This document shows positions 48,759-59,300 of a stretch of 64,000 nucleotides of DNA, one piece after another. The translations under genes and the position numbers were made by a program. The DNA comes from Streptomyces sp. NBC_01276 (GTDB lineage: Bacteria; Actinomycetota; Actinomycetes; Streptomycetales; Streptomycetaceae): assembly GCF_041435355.1 (NCBI RefSeq), contig NZ_CP108442.1, positions 4,772,501-4,836,500 of the forward strand. Direction: 5' to 3'. Below the pieces are notes generated by a model, which made no database searches, had not been told where the DNA came from, and was given only the letters and a program-made list of their open reading frames with translations. The first letter of the stretch is position 1, and every line of letters starts with the position of its first letter.

Positions 48759-49907
48759 TCAGGCGCCGACGCGCCGACGGCGGCCGTTGCCCGCGACGAG
48801 GGCCGCACCCATGGCGAGCGCGACACCGCTGGCGCCGAGGGCCCAGCTGGTGGCCGCGTCGGTACCGGTCTCGGCGAGCTGACCGCCGGCGTTGGTGGTG
48901 GTGCCGGTGTCGGTGGTGGTGCCGCCACCGTTGTGGTTCACGATCGGCGTGGTGGAGGTGCCGCCGTTCGGCTTAGTGCCGGTGTTGCCACCGGTGTGAC
49001 CGCCGTTGCCGGTGTGGCCGCCGCCGTTGTTGCCGCCGTTGTTGGAACCGGCATGCGTGATGGTGGAGAAGGCGAAGTCGGACTCGGAGAAGATCTCCTC
49101 ACCCTCGACGTTGCTCCAGCCCACGGGGGCGATCGCGATGTCCGTGCTCGGCGCGTCCTTCGAGAACTTCAGGTGGAGCTTGAGCGAGAACTTCTCATCC
49201 TTCGCGATGCCGTCGTGGCCGAAGTCCAGGGTGAACACGCCGTCCGAGCCGTGGGACTCGACCGGGACCCAGCCCCACTTGCCGTCCTCGTCCGGGAGGT
49301 ACACCTCAAGGGCGATGTAGCCCTCCTTGAACTTCGTCGTACGGGTCAGCAGGTCGACGCCGAGCGCGTAGTCCTTCTGGTCCTTGCCGCCGGTGTTGTC
49401 CACCTCGATGGTGAACTCCTGCCAGCCGCCGCCGGCCTTGAAGGAGGACGGCAGGTCCTTGATCGCGAGCTTCGGGCCGTCGGCGACCCACTTCGCGGCG
49501 TCCTTGGCGTCGGCCGCGTCCGCGCCCTTCGCGGCCGGAGCCGGGGTCTGGGCGGCGGGCTTGGCGTCCGCGGCGGGCTTGGCGGCGTCGGCGGCCGGAA
49601 CCGCCGGGGTCTCCGCGGCGGGCTTGGCGGCGTCGGCGGCCGGGGTGGTCGCCGGGGTCTCGGCGGCGGGCTTCGCGGCCGGGGTCTCGGCGGCCGGGGC
49701 CGGGGTCTCCGCGGCGGGCTTGGCAGCCTCCGCCGGGGTCGCCGGGGCCTCCGCGGCCGGCTTGGCGGCGGCGTCGGCGGCCGGAGCCGCGTCCGGCGTG
49801 GTGATCGCCGGGTTCTGGACCTCGTCCGCCATGGCGGGCGTGGCCATGAGGACCGTCGGGCCCACCACGGCAGCGGCGGCGACGATGGCCATGCGCTTCA
49901 GCTTCAC
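48759..49907 (-). CDS. Cell-wall-anchored surface protein with LAETG sorting signal
   Basis: 382 residues from a GTG start. Signal peptide (AIVAAAAVVGPTVLMATPAMA), then about 100 residues of Pro/Ala/Glu repeats (AAKPAAETPA units), a globular beta domain at about 150-285 (GWQEFTIEVDNTGGKDQKDY ... KLHLKFSKDAPSTDIAIAPV), a Gly/Asn/Thr-rich linker, and a C-terminal LAETG motif, hydrophobic segment and RRRR tail. This is the LAXTG signal of class E sortases used in Streptomyces (as for long chaplins). Probably attached to peptidoglycan; ligand unknown. Confidence 0.88.
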   Translation of the reverse strand: MKLKRMAIVAAAAVVGPTVLMATPAMADEVQNPAITTPDAAPAADAAAKPAAEAPATPAEAAKPAAETPAPAAETPAAKPAAETPATTPAADAAKPAAETPAVPAADAAKPAADAKPAAQTPAPAAKGADAADAKDAAKWVADGPKLAIKDLPSSFKAGGGWQEFTIEVDNTGGKDQKDYALGVDLLTRTTKFKEGYIALEVYLPDEDGKWGWVPVESHGSDGVFTLDFGHDGIAKDEKFSLKLHLKFSKDAPSTDIAIAPVGWSNVEGEEIFSESDFAFSTITHAGSNNGGNNGGGHTGNGGHTGGNTGTKPNGGTSTTPIVNHNGGGTTTDTGTTTNAGGQLAETGTDAATSWALGASGVALAMGAALVAGNGRRRRVGA

Positions 49908-50275
49908 TTGTACTTCTTTCCCCTACGTGGGCACGGCGTCGCACGCCCTGCCCACCCCCAAAAATCTTTTTGAACGTGATCAGACTAAGGGGGCTGTAAA
50001 GCGGTTTTCGCTTGAGGAACATTACGAATTGGCACAGGCGTCAGCAGAAAAGGACACAAACCGACAGCAGGCGCCCGGATTCTGGACGAGGCCTTCCGCT
50101 GAGCGGACCCGCTCGCTACTGTCCCCGCATCGAACGCCCCGTGGCAGCGCCGCCGCGGGAGCGCAGCCGGTGCCATGGCCGCTACCGGCGGCCTCTCCGT
50201 GCGTCGCCGAGGGACCGGCAGCGCTCCACCCCGTGAGAGTCACCGCCGCCCACCCGAAGGAGAGGGAGAGGCGTC
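49908..50275. promoter_or_regulatory. Divergent control region between the surface protein and IclR genes
   Basis: 368 bases without a gene. The part nearest the surface-protein gene has a leader hairpin (GTGGGCA/TGCCCAC, 49927-49955) and an A/T-rich patch at 49958-50045, with a small AAGCG/CGCTT hairpin, that probably holds the promoters. No sure -35/-10 pair was assigned. The IclR-proximal part is GC-rich; AGGGAGAGG serves as its ribosome site. Confidence 0.5.
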
Positions 50276-50917
50276 GTGACCGCGGAAACCTCCCAGACTC
50301 TCGATCGAGGGCTGAGAGTCCTCAAGCTGCTCGCCGACACCGACCACGGTCTGACTGTCACCGAGCTCTCCAACCGCCTCGGTGTCAACCGCACCGTGGT
50401 CTACCGACTGCTCGCCACCCTCGAACAGCACGCCCTGGTCCGCCGCGACCTCGGCGGCCGGGCCCGCGTCGGGCTCGGCGTGCTGCGGCTGGGGCGTCAG
50501 GTACACCCGCTCGTGCGGGAGGCGGCGCTGCCCGCGCTGCGCTCGCTCGCCGAGGACATAGGCGCCACCGCGCACCTGACCCTCGTCGACGGCACAGAGG
50601 CGCTCGCCGTCGCCGTCGTCGAGCCGACCTGGACCGACTACCACGTCGCCTACCGGGCCGGTTTCCGTCACCCCCTGGACCGCGGTGCGGCCGGCCGGGC
50701 CATCCTGGCCGCCCGCCAGGGCACGCTCATCGAGCCCGGCTACACCCTGACCCACGGCGAACTCGAAGCGGGCGCCAGCGGCGCCGCCGCCCCGCTGGTC
50801 GGCATCACCGGGCTGGAGGGCAGCGTCGGCGTGGTGATGCTGGCCGACGCCGTACCGGAGCGGGTGGGCCCGCGCGTGGTCGACGCCGCCCGCGAGGTCG
50901 CCGACGCCCTGCGCTAG
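50276..50917 (+). CDS. IclR-family transcriptional regulator
   Basis: 213 residues from GTG 50276; somewhat short for the family (about 250). N-terminal winged helix (TLDRGLRVLKLLADTDHGLTV ... SNRLGVNRTVVYRLLATLEQHALV) and a C-terminal IclR effector domain (ALRSLAEDIGATAHLTLVDG, HPLDRGAAGRAILA, GVVMLADAVPE). IclR proteins sense small acids or aromatics. No obvious target operon is adjacent, apart from the protease gene downstream. Confidence 0.88.
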   Translation: MTAETSQTLDRGLRVLKLLADTDHGLTVTELSNRLGVNRTVVYRLLATLEQHALVRRDLGGRARVGLGVLRLGRQVHPLVREAALPALRSLAEDIGATAHLTLVDGTEALAVAVVEPTWTDYHVAYRAGFRHPLDRGAAGRAILAARQGTLIEPGYTLTHGELEAGASGAAAPLVGITGLEGSVGVVMLADAVPERVGPRVVDAAREVADALR

Positions 50918-51074
50918 CCGGTGGCCGCCCGCCGCGGTGTTCCCGGAGGGGGCGCCGCGCCGGACGCGGTACCGCCGCCGGGGAGCCCCGCCGACGGCGG
51001 TCGCGGGCCCCGGACACCTGCGCCCCGGACACCGGTGCCACGGGCGCGGGCGCGCGGCCCGATAGATTGGCCGG

Positions 51075-51872
51075 GTGCTCTCTCGCCTCACACGTCTGCC
51101 GCGTCCCGCCGCCCTGGCCATCTGCGCCGCGCCCGTAGCCGCGCTGTTCGCGGTGGCCGCCCTCGCGCCACTGCCCTTCGTGATCGCCCAGCCGGGCCTC
51201 ACGGCCGACGTGCTCGGCGCCCGTGACGGCAAGCCCGTCATCACCGTCAGCGGCGCGCCCACCCGGGACACCAAGGGCCAGCTGCGGATGACCACCATCC
51301 AGGCGACCGGCCCCTCCAGCACCGTCACCCTGCCCGAGCTGCTCGGGAACTGGTTCGACAGCACCCGGGCGGTCATGCCGAAGGGGGCCGTCTACCCGTC
51401 GGGCGGAAGCGACAAGGAGATCGAGCAGCACAACCTGGAGGAGATGACGCAGTCCCAGTCGGCCGCCGCCCAGGCCGCCCTCGGATATCTCCACAAGGAC
51501 CCGAAGACGGTCAAGGCCGACCTCAACCTCGCCGACGTCGGCGGCCCCAGCGCCGGACTGCTCTTCTCCCTCGGCATCGTCGACAAGCTCGACGGCGACG
51601 GCAGCGGCGGCGACCTCACCGGCGGGCGCACCATCGCCGGTACGGGAACCATCACCGCCGACGGGACGGTCGGCGCCGTCGGGGGAGTGGGCCTGAAGAC
51701 CCAGGCGGCCCGCCGCGACGGGGCGACGGTCTTCCTCGTCCCGAAGGCGGAGTGCTCCGACGCCAAGGCCGAACTCCCCCAGGGGCTGCGGCTGATCCCC
51801 GTCACCTCGCTGTCGGGCGCGGTGGACTCCCTGCGGGCGCTCCAGCGGGGCGGGGAGGTTCCGGCCTGCTGA
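51075..51872 (+). CDS. Membrane-anchored Lon-like protease, peptidase family S16
   Basis: 265 residues from GTG 51075. An N-terminal membrane segment (LAICAAPVAALFAVAALAPLPFVI), a short middle region where a PDZ domain would be in longer relatives, then a Lon-type catalytic domain: Ser in GGPSAGLLFSLG and Lys in GGVGLKTQAARRDG, with LTGGRTIAGTGTITADGTVG before it. It has no ATPase domain, so it would act outside or at the membrane without ATP-driven unfolding. Similar proteins are conserved in actinobacteria. Confidence 0.88.
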   Translation: MLSRLTRLPRPAALAICAAPVAALFAVAALAPLPFVIAQPGLTADVLGARDGKPVITVSGAPTRDTKGQLRMTTIQATGPSSTVTLPELLGNWFDSTRAVMPKGAVYPSGGSDKEIEQHNLEEMTQSQSAAAQAALGYLHKDPKTVKADLNLADVGGPSAGLLFSLGIVDKLDGDGSGGDLTGGRTIAGTGTITADGTVGAVGGVGLKTQAARRDGATVFLVPKAECSDAKAELPQGLRLIPVTSLSGAVDSLRALQRGGEVPAC

Positions 51873-51900
51873 CGGCGAGGACCAGGGTCGAACGGACCAA

Positions 51901-51941
51901 GCGGGCGTGTCCGGGAGCCTGAGGCTCCCGGACACGCCCGC
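51901..51941. terminator. Bidirectional terminator, 19-bp perfect stem
   Basis: 51901-51919 is perfectly complementary to 51923-51941 with a TGA loop. It separates the protease gene from the convergent giant gene. Confidence 0.88.
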
Positions 51942-51964
51942 TCGTCGTCAGACGCTCACCCAGG

Positions 51965-54900
51965 TCACCACAGCGGTACGGGCAGCGGAGCTGTGCTCAG
52001 TGCCGGAATGGCCCAGCGCTGCGGGTTGGTGGCGTTGCAGTCCCACAAGTAGAGCTGGGTGCCGCTCTGCATGTTGCCCGCGTCCACGCACCGTCCGGAG
52101 ACCGGGTTGTACAGGCTGCCGTCCGCCCGGGGCAGGAACTGCTGGGCGGGGTGGTTGTGGCAGCCCACGATCTGGATCGGTGTGCCGTTGGAGGTACCGG
52201 CACCGGTGGCGTCCAGGCACTTGTCCTGGTGGCGGATGGTCCCGTCGGCGCGGATGTCGAACTTCTGGGCGTTGCCACCACCGATCATGTTGCAGTCCCA
52301 GGCCTGGATCTTGTTCCCGTCGACGGGCCGGCCGTTGTCGTTGTCCATGCAGTGGCTCGGTTTGGCGGCCAGGGAGATGGGGCCGGTGGCTCCGGGCGCT
52401 GTGGGCGGGGCGGCGTAAGGGTAGACGGCCAGGTTGCTGACGCCGCCCTTGAGGCCCTCGTGGTAGTAGTCGGCCCTTCCGTTCTCCTTGTACCGGCCCA
52501 GGACGAGGGGGCCGCTTGGAGGGGGGCTGGTAGCCGCGTTGTGGTGGCCGACGGAGGCGAGCGTGCCGTTCACGTAGAGGCTCATCAGCCCGGTCTCCGC
52601 GTTGTAGACGGCGGTGAGCTGCTGCCAGGCGTCAGGGGTGTACCTGGCCGCGTCGTTGACGGTCTTGGTGGACCAGTCGTACGCGGAGCCGTCGACGTCG
52701 GCGTAGGTGAGCCCGAAGGCCCAGTTCTTCGAGTTGGGATCGGCGAAGATCGCGAAGGCGCTGTTGCGGTTGTTGTCCTGGCTGATGACGGCACCGCTGG
52801 CACCGGGCTTCACCCAGGCGCTGATGGTGAAGCTCTGCCTCGTGTCGACGACGGGCACCGCTGTGGTGATGGTCGAATCGGGTCCGTTGAAAGCGGCGTA
52901 CGGAGTGGTACGCCCCGAAATGGGGGCCGTCGGCCAGGTGATTCCGGCGGCTTCCGCGGGGAAGCTGCCGACATCACTGGGCGTACTGGTGCTGCTGCTC
53001 AGTCCCGTCAGCTTCCACTGCGCCTTGGGCGCGGTGAGGTTGCCCAGGAAGGAGGGGGTCTGGTTGACCCCCGTGACGTTCAGGGGCTGGCTGGTTCCGG
53101 TACCACTGAAAGTCGCGAGCTGCCGGTTGGCATCGACGGCCCAGAGGTCTGCCATGTTGTCCCCTGTGACATCGCCCGCCGAACCCAGCGTCGGGAAGGC
53201 ACCCTTGCCGATGCCCGCGGCGATCTTGACGCGGCTGGCGGCGCCTCCCCAAGTGGTGGGGTCGAGGAGGCCGTTGGGCCCCTTGCTGCCGAGGGTGCGG
53301 AAGACATCACCGGAGACGTCGTCGCGCAGCCACAGATCCGGAACGGAGTCGCCGTTCAGGTCCCCAGGAGCGACAACGGTGAACTTGTCCCAGTCGCCAT
53401 TGCCGACCAGGACGGGCTCGCCGTTGCTGTCGAGGGTGTTGAAGATGCTCCCGTAATAGGCCCAGAGCTGCTTGCCCTGCTTGACCAGGAGGTCGGGGAC
53501 GCCATCCCCGTTGAGGTCGCCCGGCGCGATGATCTGGTCGGCGTTGTACCAGTGGTCGTCGCCGTTCCAGTCGCTGCCGTAGTCGCAGCCGATGCCGGGG
53601 TCCTTGACCGGGCAGGCGACCGTGAGTTCGGAGGGCTTGTTGACGACCGATCCCTGTCCGTTGTTCGGGTAGGTCCAGAGCTTTTTCTGGGTCATTCCGG
53701 ACGACTGCTGGAGGGAGACGAGGTCGTTGTAGCCGTCGCCGTCCCAGTCACCCTGGGTACCGATTTGGGCTCCGCTGAAGGAGACGCCCCCCTTGGCGGC
53801 GGCCGAGAATTTGCCGTTGCCCTGGCCGGCGTAGGTGAGCAGACTGCCCCGCGAGTCGACCGTCCAAATGTCCCGGTTGCCGTCGCCGTTCAAGTCGTTC
53901 GGCCCGTCCTGGGACTGGGAGCGGTTGGCGTAGTAAAGGTAGGTGGCAGTGTCGGAGCGGTTGCCGGCCTTGTCGACGGTGATTGCGTAAACGAAGTGTG
54001 GGCCGGATCCGGGGGGCGTGACCGTCACGCTGGCGCCAGGGGCGACCGCCTGCGGAGCGGGCTCGGTGTCCGTGTAATAGAGGATCTCCTTGGCATCGGT
54101 GACGCCGTTGGCGGAGAGGGTGAACGTGCCGGGGGTGCGGGCCTTGCCAGTGGTCGGCGGCCAGCCATTCCTGCCGTCGGGGAACTGGGCAGAACTGATC
54201 AGTGGTGGCTTGGCAGGGCGGGAGCGGTCGATCGTGAAGCTGCATGCGTACGACCAGTCGGAGTACGCGCCATCCTGGTCCTTGGCTCGGACCTTCCAGT
54301 AGTAACTGCCGTTGGGCAGCGTGGCATCGGGAATGCTCCAAGTGGCGACCTTGCCCTTGCTGGCGGCAATGCCCTGTTCCGCGATCAGCTTGGCTCCGCC
54401 GGGGAAGGTGGCCTGCTTGAGCAGTTGGAATTCGGCTTCCAGGTTTCCGGCGTCAGGGTCGTCGACGGTCGCGTACACGCTTACCCGTGCGTCGCCGATG
54501 CTGTGGCTGGGCGCGATTCGACCAGTGGCGTCGCAAGGTCCGTCAGGGTTGGTGCCCAGCCCCGTCGGCTTCCCGGGTGGGTTGTTGTACTCCGTCTCCA
54601 GTGTGATTGTCTTGGGATCGAACCGCTTCCACTGGTACACGTCGCTCTCATTCGACGCGTACAGGCCCAGCGTCACGCTGGACCAGCCCTTGGACGCCGA
54701 CTCCTTCGCCGCCTCGGTCGCGTCGAATTCGAGGTTGCCGGGTGCGCACCCTTCATAGCCCTTGGCCGCGGTGACGGTGGCGAGTCGGTGGACCTTGCCC
54801 GGCTGGTTGTTCCATGTGGTCTGCGGGGAGATGGGGCCGGTGCTCCACAGCTCCACGGGGGTCGCCGTGCAGGACCAGGCCCAGGTTTCCTTCACCCGAA

Positions 54901-56068
54901 ACGTCGACTTCGAGACCAAGGCACCCTTGATGTTCGAGGTGTCGAGCTGGAAGAAGGACCGGGAGAGCCCGTTGGTGTCGCTCTCGTGCCCGACCCGCAC
55001 GTCCTGCTTGGTGTTCCAGTACGAGTTGTTCGGCCAGCTCCGGTAGGCCCAGGCCCAGTTCTGGCGTTCGCCCCACGCGACCGAAGGGTCGATGTAGACG
55101 GGGTACTTCGTCTGCGCGCCGGTCAGCAGGGCCTGGTCCGGCCGGATCTCCAGAACGTCGCCGGCGACGGTCGTGGGCATCTGGGCGTCCTTGGCCCCTG
55201 ACGGCGTCACGAACGCGTCCGAGGGCGCTCCGCCGCCGGTTCCGGGATCGGCGGCCAGGGAGCGCGCGGACGCCGCCGAGCGGGCCGGGGGAGCGGGGGC
55301 GGCTCCGGTGGTCGTGGAGTCCCACATCATGGGGGCCGAGGCGGTGAAGACGTTCTGCCCGGCAGGGTTGACCGCGGTCAGCAGTCCGGTCGTCGGGTCA
55401 CTGGTGACGTTGAGACCGACCGTGTCGAGCTTGAACTTCAGCAGCGCAAGATCCGGATGCTTCGCCGCCTCGGGCGTCTTGACCACCAGCAGCTGTGAGA
55501 AACCCTCGACCTCGGCCTTGAGCTGTAAGTCCACGTCCGGCAGCACGTTCGGGTACGTGGCCACGTTCTCGGCCAGCGTCGGCTTCGGCAGTGGCTTGGG
55601 CCAGGTCAGCGACAGCGTGCGTCCGTCCCGTACGCCGGTCAGCAAGGGGCCCGTACCGCCGCCCGAGAAGGCGATCGAGACGGCCGACGCGTTCGGCGTG
55701 ACCTTTCCGTCCGAGCCGAAGCGCAACGTCGGGTCGGACGCGACCCATACCCCGCCCTGCCGCACCCGCACCGTCGTTCCGTAGCGCTTGATCGACCACT
55801 TGCCGTTCGGCAGCGCCCAGGTGTCCGAGGAACCCGTCCGCGCCGACGCCAGTTCGTAGGGCTGACCAGTTTCTTTCGCCTTGGCGAGAGCGAAGTCCTC
55901 CGGGCTCATGGAGCCGTCGGCCACCGGGTCGGTGGCGGCGACAGCCGCGGTGGCAGGCTGCAATACGGCCAAACCGCTAGCTGCTATTGCGCCAATGAGA
56001 GTCATGGAAATGGCTCTCGACATCCCTTGCCGGCCGGGCTTTCCGGAGGAGGGTCTTTCAGTTTTCAC
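51965..56068 (-). CDS. Giant secreted protein: DNRLRE, Ig-like, FG-GAP repeats, LamG and ricin-type lectin
   Basis: About 1367 residues from GTG 56068, which has GGAG five bases upstream; ATG 56083 and GTG 56128 are alternatives. Signal peptide ([20 protein letters not shown]). By region: N-terminal domain, DNRLRE-type domain ([17 protein letters not shown] to [20 protein letters not shown]), fibronectin/Ig-like parts, FG-GAP repeats ([36 protein letters not shown]: calcium-binding blades), a LamG jelly-roll domain ([18 protein letters not shown]), and a C-terminal ricin B lectin with QxW motifs ([20 protein letters not shown]). Probably a cell-surface or matrix carbohydrate-binding protein. 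It is divergent from the RHS toxin gene, a pairing typical of Streptomyces. Confidence 0.85.
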   Translation of the reverse strand: MKTERPSSGKPGRQGMSRAISMTLIGAIAASGLAVLQPATAAVAATDPVADGSMSPEDFALAKAKETGQPYELASARTGSSDTWALPNGKWSIKRYGTTVRVRQGGVWVASDPTLRFGSDGKVTPNASAVSIAFSGGGTGPLLTGVRDGRTLSLTWPKPLPKPTLAENVATYPNVLPDVDLQLKAEVEGFSQLLVVKTPEAAKHPDLALLKFKLDTVGLNVTSDPTTGLLTAVNPAGQNVFTASAPMMWDSTTTGAAPAPPARSAASARSLAADPGTGGGAPSDAFVTPSGAKDAQMPTTVAGDVLEIRPDQALLTGAQTKYPVYIDPSVAWGERQNWAWAYRSWPNNSYWNTKQDVRVGHESDTNGLSRSFFQLDTSNIKGALVSKSTFRVKETWAWSCTATPVELWSTGPISPQTTWNNQPGKVHRLATVTAAKGYEGCAPGNLEFDATEAAKESASKGWSSVTLGLYASNESDVYQWKRFDPKTITLETEYNNPPGKPTGLGTNPDGPCDATGRIAPSHSIGDARVSVYATVDDPDAGNLEAEFQLLKQATFPGGAKLIAEQGIAASKGKVATWSIPDATLPNGSYYWKVRAKDQDGAYSDWSYACSFTIDRSRPAKPPLISSAQFPDGRNGWPPTTGKARTPGTFTLSANGVTDAKEILYYTDTEPAPQAVAPGASVTVTPPGSGPHFVYAITVDKAGNRSDTATYLYYANRSQSQDGPNDLNGDGNRDIWTVDSRGSLLTYAGQGNGKFSAAAKGGVSFSGAQIGTQGDWDGDGYNDLVSLQQSSGMTQKKLWTYPNNGQGSVVNKPSELTVACPVKDPGIGCDYGSDWNGDDHWYNADQIIAPGDLNGDGVPDLLVKQGKQLWAYYGSIFNTLDSNGEPVLVGNGDWDKFTVVAPGDLNGDSVPDLWLRDDVSGDVFRTLGSKGPNGLLDPTTWGGAASRVKIAAGIGKGAFPTLGSAGDVTGDNMADLWAVDANRQLATFSGTGTSQPLNVTGVNQTPSFLGNLTAPKAQWKLTGLSSSTSTPSDVGSFPAEAAGITWPTAPISGRTTPYAAFNGPDSTITTAVPVVDTRQSFTISAWVKPGASGAVISQDNNRNSAFAIFADPNSKNWAFGLTYADVDGSAYDWSTKTVNDAARYTPDAWQQLTAVYNAETGLMSLYVNGTLASVGHHNAATSPPPSGPLVLGRYKENGRADYYHEGLKGGVSNLAVYPYAAPPTAPGATGPISLAAKPSHCMDNDNGRPVDGNKIQAWDCNMIGGGNAQKFDIRADGTIRHQDKCLDATGAGTSNGTPIQIVGCHNHPAQQFLPRADGSLYNPVSGRCVDAGNMQSGTQLYLWDCNATNPQRWAIPALSTAPLPVPLW

Positions 56069-56128
56069 CCGAACTCCAATCATTCGATATTCGCGGCGAC
56101 TGTACTCGACCGGCTGCGGGAGAGGCAC

Positions 56129-56306
56129 CCTGTGACCTGCAAGATTCGGCGCTTCTGGGGTTTAATGTGGCGTTTTGGTCCGGGAGATATGTTTTGTATT
56201 AATTGATGTTCCGCAACCTCGAATTCAAGCCATTATCGGCGTGTCGGACTCGCGAATTGGGGCTGTTAGTCTGCGCCGGTAATTTCCTGGAAATGTGGGG
56301 TGGGGT
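56129..56306. promoter_or_regulatory. A/T-rich divergent promoter region of the two giant secreted proteins
   Basis: About 180 bases, visibly poorer in GC than the flanks (for example TTTTGTATTAATTGATG at 56193). It must hold promoters for both the FG-GAP/LamG gene and the RHS gene. No confident -35/-10 pair was assigned. Confidence 0.55.
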
Positions 56307-59300
56307 GTGAGACGATCTCGAATGAGAGGGCTTTCTGCGGCATTGGCCGCAGCGGTCCTCTCCGGCCTGCTGCCGAGTGCGGTGGCCGTAGCGGATAGCA
56401 AAGGTGGACCGTTACTTCCCGAGCTCAAGCAGCCGAAGGCCGTACCGGTGGCGCCGGTCCGGACCGGCGGAACGACGAAGCCCGATGCCGCGGTGGAGAG
56501 ACCGTGGCGGGCTCCGAAGGTGGCCTGGCCCGCAGCGAGTTCGGCCGAGGTGGACCTGGCGTCGGGCACGGCCACCAAGGCCATTGCCTCCGGCGGGCAG
56601 GCCTTTACCGCCGGGTCCGGCTCCCTGCCGGACGGGAAGTTCCCGGTCGCGGTGCACGCCGCGCCGGGCGGGGGCGTCGCGACGCCGGCCAAGGTGAAGG
56701 TCGCCGTCAGCGCCCGGGACGGCGCCCGTAAGGCGGGTATCGACGGCCTGCTGCTGTCGGTAGGACGCTCGGACGGGGCCCAGCAGCCCGCGTCGGCCGG
56801 GGTCGAGGTGGACTACAACGGCTTCCGTGACGCGTACGGCGGCGACTACGCCTCCCGCCTGCACCTGGTGGAACTCCCGGCCTGCGCGCTGACCACGCCG
56901 GACCGTCCTGAGTGCCGTACTCAGAAGCCCCTGGCGACGCGGAACGACACCCGCTCGGGCAAGCTCACGGCCCAGGTCGCCGTGCCGGGTTCAGGGCCGC
57001 AGGCGGCCAAGCCCGCCGGGCTGTGGGCCGCGCCGGCGGCTGCCGCCGGATCCACGGGCATGGTCCTGGCGGCGACGGCCGGCGCTTCCGGTTCGAGCGG
57101 CGACTACAAGGCGACGCCGATGGGGCCCTCGGGCTCCTGGAACGCCGGTGGATCGACCGGGGCGTTCTCCTGGTCGTACAACGTCGCGACACCTGCCGTA
57201 CCGGGCGGCCTTGTGCCGAAGATCTCCCTGGACTACAACTCCCAGTCGGTGGATGGCCGCACTGCCGCATCGAACACCCAGGCCTCCTGGATCGGCGACG
57301 GCTGGTCCTGGGATCCGGGCTTCATCGAACGCAAGTACAAACCATGTGTTGAGGACAAGACCGGCAGTACAAGCACCGCCAAGATCGGTGACCAGTGCTG
57401 GTTCAACGACAACGCCACGCTCTCGCTCAACGGCAAGTCCACGGAGCTCGTCTTCGAGCAGGGCAAGGGCTGGCACCCCGCGTCCGATTCCGGGGAGAAG
57501 GTCGAGAAGCTCACCGGTGCCGCCAACGGTGACAACGACGGTGAGCACTGGAAGATCACCACGACCGACGGCATGCAGTACTTCTTCGGTCTGAACCGTC
57601 TTCCGGGCTGGAAGGACGGGTCCACGCCCACGACGAACTCCGCTTGGACGGTTCCCGTCTACGGCAATCAGGCGGGCGAGCCCTGCTACAACGCCTCTTT
57701 CGCGAGCGCCTGGTGCCAGCAGGCCTGGCGGTGGCAGCTCGACTACGTGGTGGCCCCCGGTGGCAGCGCCATGGCCTACTACTGGAAGACGGAGAGCAAC
57801 AACTACGGGCGGAACGTCTCCCAGACGACCGGCAAGGGCACCGTCACCCCCTACACGCGTAGCGGCTGGCTCGACCACATCGACTACGGCCTGCGCGCGG
57901 GGTCGGTCTACAGCGCCAAGGCCATGGGGCAGGTCACCTTCGACGTGTCGGAGCGATGCCTCACCAACTGCGGGACTTTCGACGAGGCCAATGCCAAGAA
58001 CTGGCCCGATGCACCCTACGACCAGTTCTGCAAGGACGGCTCCGCGGAGTGCAAGAACCAGTTCTCGCCCACTTTCTGGTCGCGCATGCGCCTCACGGGC
58101 ATCAACACCAAGGTTCTGACCGGCGGTACGTACAAGGACGTCGACTCCTGGGCCCTGGAACAGAGCTTCCCGCCCTCGGGTGACGGCATTTCCACCCCTC
58201 TGTGGCTGAAGTCCGTCACCCGCACGGCCAAGGCCGGCGACGCCCCCGACGTGACCCTTCCTCCCGTCAGCTTCGCGGGCGAGCAGAAGGCCAACCGTGT
58301 CGACAAGACGGGCGATGGGCTCGCCCCCTTCATCCGCCTGCGCCTGTACCAGGTGACCACGGAGTCCGGCGGCACGATCGGTGTCACCTACTCGCAGCCG
58401 GACTGCACCACCGCCACGCTGCCCGCGGCGGACGCCACGAACGCCACCCGTTGCTATCCGGTCAAATGGGCCTTCGAAGGCGAGACGGCGAAGCTGGACT
58501 GGTTCAACACCTACGTCGTGAGCCAGGTCGTGGAAGGCGACAACCTGGTCGACTCGCCCGACAAGGTGACCTCGTACAGCTACCTCGGCGGAGCCGCCTG
58601 GGACAAGAGCACGGACGAGTTCACCAAGTCTGAGGATCGCGTCCATTCCGTCGCCCGCGGATACGAGCGCGTGCAGGTCCGTGTCGGGGCCGTCGACGAG
58701 CCGAAGTCCCTGACCGAGATGCGCTACTTCCGCGGTCTCGACGGCAAGGAGGTCACGGACGGCACTGGAACGTCGGTCACCGACCGCCCCGAGTTCGCCG
58801 GCCGGCCCCGGGAGTCGGCCACCTACGACGGTGACGACACGGGCAAGCCCCTCACCGCGACCTCCAGTACCCCCTGGCGCTCGGACGTCGTGGCCCGGCG
58901 GGTCAGGCCCGGTCTGCCCGACCTCGTGTCGTACCGGACGGGAGTCGAGAAGGCCTCCACCCGTACCGCTGTGACCAGTGGGACCCGTACCACCGAAGTC
59001 ACCCGGCACTATGACGACTACGGCATGGTCGACTGGGAGTCCCAGTCCGGCGACATCGCGAAGAGCGGCGACGAGACCTGCACGGCCAGTAGCTATGCCC
59101 GCAACACGGCGAGCTGGATCCTGGACAAGGTGAGCCGTGTCGAGACCGTGGCCGTGCCCTGCGGCACGGCGGTCAATCGGCCGACGGACGTCATCTCCGA
59201 CAACCGGACCTACTTCGACAACGGGGCGTTCGGCACCCTGCCGGGCATCGGCCTGCTCACCAAGACCGAAACGATCAACGCGAGCGGCGACGGCTACGAC

